NCBI GenBank assembly: GCA_905221605.1
Contig: CAJNDS010000522.1
Span: 1 to 64,000, forward strand
Reading direction: 5' to 3'
Source: Symbiodinium natans
Taxonomy: Eukaryota; Sar; Dinophyceae; Suessiales; Symbiodiniaceae
Length of the DNA: 64,000 nt
Under the pieces are notes generated by a model that saw only the letters and a list, made by a program, of their open reading frames with translations, searched no databases and was not told where the DNA came from. The position numbers and the translations under genes were made by a program. Below are positions 42,943 to 54,900 of this stretch, in pieces (positions within the stretch are counted from its first letter, which is position 1; each line of letters begins with the position of its first letter).

Positions 42943-45900
42943 CTCACACACACACACACACAAATATGGACAATGCTGAGACGCAAGCCACACGGGAATG
43001 GCACTGTACGAGGCCAGAGGATGGGGGTCCGATGAGAGGCCCAGCAAGGGCAAGCAGCGACAAGGAGAAGATCAACACAACGTCGACGCCTGGGATGGGG
43101 GCAAAGAACCCGAAGCAACAGAGCTCATCACCACTCGCATCGCTAGTAGCGCGAGCAGACCTAGCTGAAGGGAGCCGAGGAGAATAGGCGTAGCCGAGCC
43201 GATTCTGCGCACTGTGCTAAGGCGCCCTGCCCCACGAAAGAAAGAACGAAATAAAGAAAGAAGGAGAGAAAGAGAGACAGAAAGAAACAAGAAAGTAAAA
43301 TGAAATAAGAGAAACAAAAGAAAAGAAATAGAATGAAATAAGATAAAAGAAAAAGGGCATGAGAGGGGGGGGGGATGAGGTGAGGGGAGGGGAGCAGATC
43401 CTGTTCGGAAAAGAGACAAGATGAGCAACAGAATGCGGTCATGTCAGAGCCAGAGCCGGCGTCCCCTGGGAAGGACAGGTTCCTCAAGGCCTGTGGTCGT
43501 GCTGTGGCGGGCGAGCTGCAGCCGGCGCTGCACGGAACAAACGAAACCAATCTCTCGTCCATCTACTCTCGAGGTCTACTAATCCCCGGTGACTCAGGAG
43601 TCAAGGTCGTGAATGGCTCGGTGCATGGCGTGGGAATCTACACAGCTTACACCCAAAGCGCAAGCCTCTCCTGGAGCTATGCCCGTGGCGCGTCTAGGCC
43701 TGTGTTGGTCTGCGGGGTTCTGGACCCCAAGGCGCGAAAGAACGGAGACTCGCGGCTGGTTACCTACACACACGCTGCGCGCATCTTCTTTAACGAGGAC
43801 ATGGTCTCACCTTTGTTCGAGGCATGCATTGGCGGTGGGGATGCCACTGCATGCATGGCAAGCACTGCGCCAAGACCCACTGTTGCAGCCAAGATCCGGC
43901 TCGAACCGGAACCAGCGAAGCCGAAAGGTCCTGGGCCGCGGACGCGGCTGGCGCGCACCCTTCCCCTGCGCACGACGCAGGCCTTCCTGGCCCGGCGCGC
44001 GGCGCGCAAGCGGCAGCCGTGAGCGCATCGCATCGCAATGTACAGTGTACAGCTTTCCTCCGTGGGCCGTGACTTCGTGGACGTCGTCCACACCGCTACC
44101 CTCAAATGTGATTTTGGAGTTGGTTTTCTCCTGATTTCAGGAAGCCCATACATTGGGCATTTGTGTACAGCATTTAGTATTCCCCGCGCTAGGACGCAAG
44201 TTGAAGTCTTCTCAAGAACTGGTGAGCCGACATAGGCACGGTCGACGTGCTGGCACTCGATGGCACGCCACTTCTTCTCTCCTGCAAAGGTGGAGCTCGA
44301 CATTCGCCTCGGCCTGTCCTCCACTCTTCTGGCCCCTTTGAAGCACTTCAGAGTTCGTCCCGAGACCGTTAGCTCCTTCAAAGCCTCCAGCGAAAGAAGA
44401 GTGGCAGGAACTCCTTGCACATGGAGACAGCGCTTGGCCAAACTCACCCGTCTTCTTGCACTGTGCCTCGGCGCCCGACTATGAGGCCCTCCTGCGATCT
44501 CCCCCCCATTTGGGGGGTCCTGGCTCACCCCCGAAAGGCAGGCCTCCTCTAGCTGCAACTCAACGTGGAAAGGGTGGTTTCGCGACAATATGCTCCCTTT
44601 TGGGGTCCCCATTATACGGCAGCCCCCAATTTTGAGGAGTACGTTGTGAATCGGACTCTCCAACTCGGCCTGGCAGCTCAGGTGCCATGCATGCGGGCTA
44701 CGCCGCCAATGGCCAGTCCTTGGAGTCGGTGGCTTACTGTCGCCGCAGCTGCGGTGTCTAAAGCCATCGTGGCAAGCAGAACAAGAGACGATGAGGGAGT
44801 GAACGAAAGCTCGTGTTTTTTCGGAGGGCTGCACCTAACACCTGAGGCCATTCCTGCTCTTGGAGGATGAGGTGCAAGCTGCGATCTCGACCCTGGACCC
44901 TAAACTGCACCCTCCTCCAGAACTGCCAAACCGCCAAAGAAGTTAAATCCTGAGCCCCCAAGCCTCCAAGACTCGCTGTAAGCCCTGTGTAAACGTCCCT
45001 CCTAAGCCCCGACCCCCGTAAAAGGTGGGTTGCTCGCAGCCGCTACCCCGCTGGCGGCTGCTGCAGTGGCTGCGACAGAGCCAGGACCAAGGCGCGTGCG
45101 GCACGTGCGGACGGAGGGGAGGTTGTTCTAACAAGATGTTCTAAACAAGGGTCCCGGTTTGGGAATCCTTTGTATCCGGAATGGCGATTTCTTTTTTTGC
45201 TCTGGATAGTCGCCTTGAACGATTCAATCAGTTTTTATGAAGATTCGGGCGGCGACCACTCTTGCAGGCCGTAAGAGCCCCCTGAGCGCGGTGTTCCTCA
45301 ACTGCTGTGACTCTGAGGGCATCGCAGGCCAGGGCGTCTCTGAGTTGGGGATTGACGTTGATCTTTTCACGGTGTTGCCCTAAGGTTTAGTCGTTGTGAG
45401 AGGTTGGGCACGGGGTCTATAGGGTTCGGGCGAGCACATGCAATCGTGCGGCCGAGGCTGCTACTCACAGGTTCTTTCGTACAGCATGATGAACCACAAG
45501 CTCCAGATATCGTGAAGTTTCCGAGTAGGAGTAGTCTTCTTTAGATCTCGAGACCCCCGACCCACACCCCCCACCCCCGCCCCCCAAAAGAATTCAAAAG
45601 CAAAAGCCTAACCCCGGCCTTGGGATTATCAGGCGCTTTCATGGAGGCGGGCGTGCCGCACGTCATCTGCTGCCGCGGCCGCGTCTTCGATGGGGCCTGC
45701 AAGACCTTCACCAAGGCCTCAAATCAAGCTCTGTCGGAGTCGTTGCGGAGTTCCGTTTTTCCTTTGCGAACCTCGGCCCTGAACTGTAGAACCTTAACCA
45801 TGCATCGTGTTTGGCAGGCATGGGTGTGCATGTATCATTCCTCATTGCTGCTGCATGCTATTTTGGCTCAAGTGTGACCCAAAACGGCAGGCAGCTGTTG

Positions 45901-48900
45901 ATTTTGGGAGTGGGAGTGACCCGAAATTCTGTGAGAGTGACTCACTTTACTGAGAGAGTCTCAGTATTTCTTCTAGCAGGAGTGACCTGCTTGGGGCATG
46001 GAACATGAAGCTCCGCATACAGTCTGCGCCTTTCACACAGATTGCCAGGTACTTCACCCGGCAGCGGCCGCGGAGTTTCGGCGCCTCATCAACGAGAGAG
46101 CTTCGAGGGGTGACCTCCGGGATGCAGCTTTCTTGTGGGCTTCAGCAGTGGAAATCCAGCATTACCCACCTTTGGAAACCGATGTTCCACGAGTCCCCGA
46201 ACTCCCAGGTTTGTTGCCGCCCGTCCGTCAAGTGCCATGCACGAGCATTCCTTGTGCTCGTTGTGATTGCAGCCGTGGAGGGTTCCAATTCCCATATGTT
46301 GCAGTCGAGTTCAATGCGGGCGTTCTGGTCAAGGATGGCCGTTCGGCGGCTGGAGCCTGGGAAGATTTTCACCGCTGCGGACACCGCTTGGGTATTGCAG
46401 AGGTTCTGTGCCTGCAATCAGGGCTTTTGGTGGAAGACATCTTGCCCCCCAATGCGGCCAAGCTTATCAAAGTTGTTCAAACACAGACCGGCCCTCGGGG
46501 AGCGACCCCGCGTGACCTTTGGCGGGCCTGGAGAAGTTGGCATGGAGGGCAGCGCAGGTGGAGGGACCCCTGCTGGGAGCCCGTTGCCAGTCGGGAAGAA
46601 GGCCGAGCCGACGAGATGGCAAGGAGCGGGAGATCTTTGTGGCATTGGCTCGGTGCAGTCGAGGCCGGATATTCGCCACTCTTCAGTCCATGTGCCTCGT
46701 GCGGTTTGCCAGCCCCTTTCTTGTGCAGGCGTTGTCAAGCTGTTGTCTGCAAAGACTGTATCTCCGAATGCCGGCTCTGCTCACAGTAAGTCCGAAGTAG
46801 CAGGAGCAGCCCTGGCAGCAGCGCTCGCCAGCCAGATGGCGGGCATTTATGCTCTCCAAGCAATGGAAGACCCTTCCGCCCAGGGAGAGACCCTGGGAGA
46901 GCCGGAGGCTGAGACGGTGGTGGACCGCATTGCTGCGCGGTCGGTCAGTCAGTACCGTGTGCGCTACGGGCTGGAAGATGACCTGGACTTCTCCTACGCC
47001 TTCACCAGCTGGGAAAAGGCGAGAGACGCCGGAGGGCATGCAGTCGCGGATGCGTGGGCAGAAGTCTGCAATGACCGCGAGGATGGCGCAGCCCTCGGCT
47101 TTGTGCACCAGGCAGTGGATGCGGCGGCAGCTCGACCCGCTGTGCGCGCGGCCGTAGTCAAGAAGCTCCAGCTGGGGCGTATGGCCAGATCCGTGAAGGA
47201 GCGTGCCGGGCAAAGAGCCTCTGATGCATCGGTGCCGGACAGCGAGGCAGCGAATGAGCTAGCGCAGTTCATGGAGGCAGCAGGGGCGCACGAGCCTGGA
47301 GATCGGACCGAGCGGCGCTCGGCAGACTGGAAGAACCTCCTCTCTTCCTTGGCGGAGCGCAAGGTGAAGGAGGCGGAGCGTGCGACAGTGGATGGCTGCC
47401 TTAGGTCCCTGCGTGAGCTCCTCCACTTTCAGTTGCTCCGAGGTCGAGCCGGTGGCCTGGCGGATGTGGACAAGATCGACCTCTTTGCCTTCCTGGAGCA
47501 AGGTACTAAGGCCCCCGTCCGTGCATTGAATGGGCTCAGGTGGTTCAGCAAGCACGCTTCCCTCGAATGGGAGCTGGCAGATTTGCAACCCTCGAGGCCA
47601 GTGCAAGCTGGGAAGGAGGGACCTTCCCAGGCAGCGGTGGCGGAGCCTATCATGCTGAGCGAGCTGGAGGCTCGGGTGGTGGATCTATGGCAGTTTGGCG
47701 ATCCACGGTGGAATTGCCTCCTCGGCAACTGGATCATCTTCGCCGGTTGCGTGCGCCACAAGCACTTGGAGAGATCCGTGCCGATTTCGATCACCGGATC
47801 TACTGTGCACTTTTGGTGTCAGAAAGGAAAACAGGCTCACAACAGGAACGGCTTTGCCTGGGCGGTGCCATCGCACTTTATGTCAGGGTGGCCGTGGGCC
47901 GAGTACTGGTTGGATTCGTTCAAAGGGCTGCCGCCGAGCAAGCAGCTCAAGTGTGGCGTTTGCTTTGATGCCCACGGGAACCCGTGGGCAATCCACGAAG
48001 TCACCAAAATGGCCCAAGACGAATTCCTCGGGGTCGAACCCCCTGTCACCACTTACAGCTGGAGGAGAGTGGCGCCATCAGTGGGACTGCTGTTGCAGCT
48101 GGATGAGCAGTCTATGTTGTCGCTATCCGACTGGCAGGACCGTAGCAAGGTGCAAGGTTCGGCGGCGGCGATGCCACTGCACTATGCAGGCACCAAATAT
48201 GGGTTGTCAGTGCGGAACAAGCACCTGATCTTGGCAACGGCTTCAAGATGCTTGGATTTTGCATCTTGGGACGCAGTTTCCCCGCAGCTTCTTGTCCAGG
48301 ACGACCCGGCGTTGCGCAATACAGTGGCAGAGAAGGTGCGCTTGGATGGGGACACCGTCTGGCAGGCGCCTGCGAGCTTCCCAGGCCCTGTTCGGAAGAA
48401 GGCTTTCCAAACCACAGCACTCCACAACCGAAGGCAGATGAGGGCGGCTACCGCAGCGGGAGGGACCCGCAGCGCGGAGGCGGAGCCTACTATGCCAGCG
48501 CAAGCGAATGGCAGGGTGCTTTCAGCTTTCCTGAGGAACGGGAGCAGGTTGTGCCCGAACTTTCAGCTGGGCCGATGCAGGGACGATGGCTGCGTGCTGC
48601 AGCATCAGTGCGCCGCTGTCCTGCGGTCAAGTCGCGTGTGCGGAGGCAGACACGCAGGGAAGGACTGCCGCGACAAGCGGCGCATGAAGCCTGAGGATGT
48701 GCCACGCCCAGTCCCACCGCCCGCCAAGGCGCCTACGCTGCCAGCGCCGTCGGCCGCAGTTCGCTTGATTCCGGCCTCTGAAGGGCGGCGAGAAGAGCCG
48801 AGTTCGAGCGACAGGCGCGAGAGTCCATCGGCGAGCTCCAGCGGAGTTCCGGAGCCGCGGCATCCGCCGTCTGCGGCAGCCAGGAAGCGCAATGCAGCAG

Positions 48901-51900
48901 CCATGGAAGGCCTGGAAGAGGTTCCGGTGAAGCCTATGCCTCGGGTGCCCAAGGCGGAGATCAAGGTCAAGAAGGCGCCGGTTGGTTTCGCAGCGAAGTC
49001 AAGGCCGGCGCAGCCAGTGCGGCCGCCTCCAAAGGCCATGCCCCGTGCCAAGTCGGGGCCTGAAGCCGCAGGAGCCAAGCCGAAGAGCAGACCTGCATCG
49101 GTGAGGGACACCGATGAGAGCTTCTTCGATCGGCTGGCGGAGCGCAGCCTGGCTTTGGGAGACACGAGGGAGGCCTTGCAGATCCCGACCACCGTATACC
49201 AGAGTCGTGCAGGAGGTCGCTTGCTGTTGTCCGCCCTCCCAACGCAGGACAATCGGGCCAACTTTCCGGTGGTGGACCTCCAGGTCACAGCTATGGAGAA
49301 GTCAGCGCCGGCGAGGAAAGGCATCAACTTGCCCAACGCGTTGGTTCGCCAGTTCAATGTGACCTCGTCGTATGGGCGCGACGAGGCCTTCGCAGAGCTC
49401 TTCCCCCTCATCAAGCATACGCTGTGGGAGGGGCGGCACGTCTTGATACATTGCATTGCTGGGAGGCATCGGGGTGGATCCACAGCCGTGACTTGTAGGG
49501 CAATCTTGATGGGAGAGTCCCTTCGGGATGCCGAGGAGCATGTCAGGGCCCTCCGCGACATAGAGCTACACAAGGTTCGCTGGCAGAACCGGTCTATTGC
49601 GGAGTGGATGGAGAAGGCGGTGCGGAGGACCAATTTGGGAGCGGCGCCGCCGGTGCCGGTAGCCTACATTGCGTCCAGGAACTCGTTGCTCCACCTGGAG
49701 ACTGAAGGGGGAGTGACCCTCTGTCAGCATCGCCAAGTTGCGGGCGCTCGCAGCTTAGTATCCCCGATGCGCACTTCGGACAAGTTCGAAGCCTTTGCAT
49801 GGCAGAAAGAGCAGTGCAGAGGTTGTTTCAGTCTGGCCGGAGCCCGATGGCAGTCTCCATGATCGGGTGAACGGCCCAAAGTGTATTGCCCCCAATGAGC
49901 TAGCGTGACCTACGAATCAGAGCTTGCTGGCCTGCACATGTGTGCCTCAGTTTTGCGTCGGGCATAAGTCCTCGGATCGGCCCGTCGCCGCCTTGCCAGC
50001 TTTTCGTACTTTAGTCCCTGCGTCACGCGAGCATAGAAGAGAAAAGGTCGCGCATCTAGACAGCTTCTGTGATGCCTGCCAGAGCACGCCACACAGGGAA
50101 TGCACTGCTGTTGTTTGCATGCTTGTTGTTTCCATGTGAGTATTGCACATGAGAGATTGCATGCATTGCGAGTGCGTGGCAGGCACCCGTGCTGTTTTTA
50201 CATGTGGCATTTTGGCTTGGATGAGGTACATTCGAGCAAGCCGGGAGGGACCCGGCGAGCGTGCTCCAGGTGGGACCCGGAGAGAAGCTCATAGGGCGTA
50301 GGCCTCCAAGAGTGACTTGGTGATGGCCCAGTCTTTGGTCCCGCGTGACGGGGGAGATTTCAAGGCTGCCCTTGCCACTTTAGCTACCAACTTTAGTCTC
50401 TCATCTGAAGTCACAAAGCGCATTGAATCCGAGGGAGTGACCCATTTGGAAGAGTTGCGTTTTCTGTTTGACAATGAAGAGCATGTTGGTCGCTGGATTG
50501 CTAAGTTAAACTTAGGTGACGCCACTATCATTCAAACAGCCCGCATGCGTCGAGCATGGCAAGCAGTGCGCCTTTACTTTACCCAAGCCGAGCAGGACAG
50601 GTCCAAAGTTATGCTTGCTGACCTTGACTCGCTGTTGGAAGACGGGGAGCTTCGGAATGTCAAGCAATCCTTTTGGAGGCGGTATCGTTTGCGATTCCCT
50701 ACCGAAGTACTCGCTTCTTTCGAGGGTATCACGTGAGATCGCCAAGCGCATGTTGTGCGTGTACCCCATCGGGAAGGTACGTAATCTGCAGTTCCAGCTC
50801 ACCACCGTGCAGAAGAAGCGCAAGCTGGGAGACAACCTCTGGACCGAGGAGGTGGAGACAGAAGACATGGGAGTGCATGACGAGAACACCTACCTCGACA
50901 AGTTGCACACACTTCTGTTGGCATATGCCATGGCCGGAGTTGAGGCACTGCCGGGCGTGGACCTAACCAAGGAGTCGACCTTGGGTGCAGCGTCGGTTGA
51001 ATTTGTGGGAGTGCCTCTGGACACGGTGCTGGCATATTACTACCGAGCGAAGAGGTGCACTTTGTCTTTGCCGCCAAGCCGTCGGCTGGCGTGGTTGCAG
51101 GCCAAAGATACCGAAGAGCGCAGCGAGTGGGTTACAAGATTCCACGAAAGCACAGACTCTCTGGGGTTGGTCATCAAGCAAGTCATGGAGGCGAGGGACG
51201 CCCATTGGACTGTGTCCAATCCAACCCCGGGCCATATAGTCCCGGAGCAGCCCGGGACAAGCACGGCGAACAAGGAGCAGCTGGTGAGCCCAGGCCAGTC
51301 CAAGTTTCGCGAAGGACCTACAGTGGCAGGGAAGAAGACAGCAGCCGTCTTGAAAGACGGAACGCGCCTATGCCCTGAGTTCCAGCGTGGAGCATGCAAA
51401 GCAGCAGCGGGCAAGTGCAGCAAAGGAGCCCACAGGTGCGGAGTCATTGTGCGGGCACAGCGAGCTTGTGGTTCGCCAGGCGATGGTGCGGCTGCATGCC
51501 GAGTTCCCGCAAAGCCATGAGGGGGCCCTGAGGGGGGTGAGGGGACACCCCCCTTAGGGGAGACAGATGACCCCCATAGGAAAGCAGCGGACGGCCAGCC
51601 AGTGGCAGTGGACCTTATGTGCGGTGGCAATGCACCGTTGACGAAGGCACTGTTATATTGTGGCTGGAAGTGTGCCCCAGTGGATTTGGTGCTCGACCCT
51701 GGCCACGATCTGGCGTCGGCTGAATGCCAGCCTTTGGTACAGCAAGCAGTGGATCAGGCATGCCTGGTTTTGGCAGCCATCGACTGCAGCACGAAGTCTA
51801 GAGTGAGGGAGATTCCTCGAGACACAGGGACACAGTCAGGAGCGCCGAGACCGCTCCGGAGCGAAGAACATCCCATGGGGCTTCCAGGGCTGGACATTCG

Positions 51901-54900
51901 GGCACAGCGCAGAGTGTCCCGAGACAACGTGGCCTGTAAGTTTGTCCTGGACTTGCAGCAGCAGGTGGTGGACCGCGGGGGGGGAGCCTTGCGCGAGAAC
52001 CCTCGCAACAGCTTGCAGTGGCATTTGCCGCAAGAGAAAGCGATGTCAGCGTCGGGACAATGGTTCGACACCGACTACCACGCATGTTGCTTCATGGGGG
52101 CACGTCGCAAGGCGCAGCGCCTGCGGCACAATATCTGGGAGTTGACCCAGGGGCCGACGCTGCGGTGCCACCATACCCACGATCCAGCGGAATGGGAACC
52201 GTGGGCAGTTGGAGACCAAATCGTCTTTCCCGCAGCGTTGGAGGCCGAGTACACAGCCCCTTTGGCGTTCCACATCGCAGTCTCAGCAAGCTGGTGGGCG
52301 TGCAGAACCGGCTGGGCCAAGCTCCATGTGCCCCGCGGGCCAGCGGTGCAGACAGTTGGCCGTCGGGAACATTGGCTACAGTTGGATCCACGAGCACTGC
52401 GCGAGTGGGCTATGGCGCTGCTGGCTATTTCCCTGGGCCTCAGGCCACTCGACCCGGGGGAGGCGGCGCGCGTTCCGCGCCGAGTTGAGGTGCAGTCGGC
52501 TTTGCAGCCCGACAAAACCCTGCCAGCGGACCATGTGTATGTGGGAAGAGGGCATCATACCCACCGGCTGCCAGTCACACAGTGGGCTTGTCCGTTTGTT
52601 CCAGGCTTCAACTGTGGAGTGGATGACTGGCTCCCGCTTTTCACAGACCCACATGCGCAGCGAACTCAGGTCTCTCGAGGGTCGAGTGTTGGCCTGCGAC
52701 TGTCCCCTGTCCCAAGCCTGCGAGGCGGATGTGCTGGCAGGCTTGGTGTTTCAGGAGGGGAAACCTCCGGATTGTGCGCAGGATGCGGCTGCAGGACGGC
52801 CGGGGCGCAGGCACAAGGGATCGCGACGGAGAGTCATCCTCGCGGCGGCAGCTGGAGCGTTGCCTACTCCAGTGGGGGCCGTCATCCCGTACTTGCACCA
52901 AGATGCCGTGACCGGCGCCTTCAAGTCCCTTTTCCCGCCAGACCTCCTCCAGGATTTCCACTTCCCCGTTGTGGAGGACCTCATCAACAGTCCTCCCTTC
53001 ACCTCCTTTCCACAGTGGTGCCGGGCGCAGGAGCTGCCGTGGGACGGCCCTCTGCTACCACAAATGGTCAGTGCCCAGCAAAGGCAGTGGCAGCGGAATG
53101 CTGAGGGCCAGCAAGCAGGTGGGATGGCGCATAAAGCCGCCCTGCCTCCAGTCCTGCCTTTTGGGCTGCACCCTGACGAGCATTTCGATCTGGCCAGGGA
53201 CCTAGCCCACTACCCTACCCCTTTCGAAGCCGAACCCGTTCTTGATCTCGACCTGCAATATGCTGCGGAGGTGACCGCAGCGGGGAGAGGGACTCTCCAG
53301 CGGTCGCGGCGGGTTGCCGTGGGGGCGCTTAGGGAGCTAAAGCGCAGGTGGGCAGGGGTAGACACCTGTCTGCGGCAGGGGCAGGAGCCAGGTGTCCGGC
53401 GTGTGACAGCCAGACGGGATGTCGGCTTTCTCGCCCTACTGTTGCTCCTGGTGTCGTGGGGGGACGTGTCGTTGCCCCAAGCTTTCATCGAAGGCATGTC
53501 AGCCGTGGGAACGGCCCCCTATTACGGAGTTTTCCCGTGGCAGGGTGCTAGGCAGATAGGCCGAGACGAAATCTTTCAGGATGTGGGAGCCCAGAACAGC
53601 CGCATCCAAGCCAGTTTAAGACCAGGAAAAGACGACGCTTTCCTCCTAGCCCAGAGCTTGAAGGATGCTCAAAACGGCTTCTGCTCAAAGCCACTGCAAT
53701 ACCCAGAGCTATTGAGAGCTGTCAAGGGAGAGAAGTTCCGTCTAATCCCCAGATGTGTAATTACGCAAAGTAGTGGCAAACAGCGAGTGATCGACAACGC
53801 CGATACCGGAGGCCAGTCAGAGCTTAGCTCAGACCCCAACAAGTTGGTCCTTTGCTCCCCGTTGAGGCCAGCTCAGCATGCGGCCGTTCTGTTGCGGCAG
53901 TTGTCTACCTCCGAGTTCGAGGAAGCCCAGCGAGTGGATGCGCTGGAAGGCGGGGGTGAGGACTGGCCCGACGCTTATCGCCACTGCCCCATGTCCCATC
54001 GGGCGAGTTTGGCGTGCGTTGTGGTGTGGTGGCATCAGGAATGGTGCCAGCCAGCATACCAGCTCTACTCTGGATTGCTGTTTGGCCTCCCGTTGGCTGT
54101 CACGAGTTTCAATCGCTACAGCCGTGCCGTCGAGGCACTGGGGCGCAGATTACTCGGAATCCTCGTCTCCCTGTATTTCGACGACTCACACTTGACAGAC
54201 TGGCGGTCGTCTAAAGGGTCAGGGCAAGCAGCCTTTTCCGAGCTCAACACCATGTTGGGTTCCCCCTTTGCACCAGATAAAAGGCAAGCAATGGCTTCAG
54301 CAGGTACCTTTTTAGGCCTCGATTTTGACTTTTCCGAGGCATTGAGAAGTGGGCATGTCAAGTTCTTCGTTCGTGAGCGTCTGCTACAGAAGGTGCAGGA
54401 TATGGTGACCACTAGCCTTTCGACCGGGTTGCTCTCTGCAGGCCAGGCATCCAAGCTGTATGGTACGTGCAACTTCTTGGAGCAGGGCATGTACGGAAGA
54501 GTAGGAGCCGGAGGCCTGCACTCTATCCGCGAGAGAGCGGATGAAACAAGTCGGGAGTTGACCCCGCCAATCCGGGCCAGTCTGCAGATGATCTTAGCAG
54601 TGCTGGCCGTGCGACCGGAGCGTGAATTCGAGCTTTTCCCTCGACCACTTCCAAGATTTCTTGCTGCGAGTGACGCAGCCGAAGACATACCTGGACAAGG
54701 GACGGGAGGCTTCCACATAGTTTGGTTGGATGAGCCGGAGAAGCGGGAGAGCTTTGCGGCTGTGGTCAACTCAGAGCTCTATGCCCTGTTCACGCCAGGT
54801 GAGCATAAGATCGCTCAGTTGGAATTGGCAATGGTTTTCTACGGGCTGGTAGTGCGTGCTGAATCCTTCAGGGGAAGGCGCGGCTACTGGTATATTGACA

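Larger units (their letters stand above)
41183..43473 (+). other. GA-AG intron of PARP-like copy 2
   Basis: Copy 1 is continuous here (VQNKFL), copy 2 reads VQ then DRFL once this segment is removed. The borders are GTGCAG-GACCCG and GGGAAG-GACAGG, so AG-GAC is repeated at both ends and the exact cut inside it is arbitrary. Phase 0. The interior is mostly (CA)n and purine-rich GAAAGAAA tracts. Confidence 0.75.

Noticed and set aside
41217-43187. Open frames of 460-630 codons with Thr-His or Cys-Val repeats
   Set aside because: Translation of CA microsatellite running through an N gap. The region is an intron of the PARP-like copy 2.
43764-44834. 356-codon open frame on the minus strand over the end of PARP-like copy 2
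   Set aside because: Antisense shadow of the GC-rich PARP exon and its downstream DNA; no motif.
46005-46835. Upstream extension of the recombinase ORF in frame 0
   Set aside because: The overlapping frame starting at 45,998 encodes a clear cysteine-rich zinc pattern to 46,789, so frame 0 here is probably open by chance. The ATG at 46,836 is preferred.
52209-52640. N-terminal part of the RT frame overlapping the methyltransferase
   Set aside because: The methyltransferase frame has recognisable content to about 52,640; the RT frame shows related sequence only from about 52,650.
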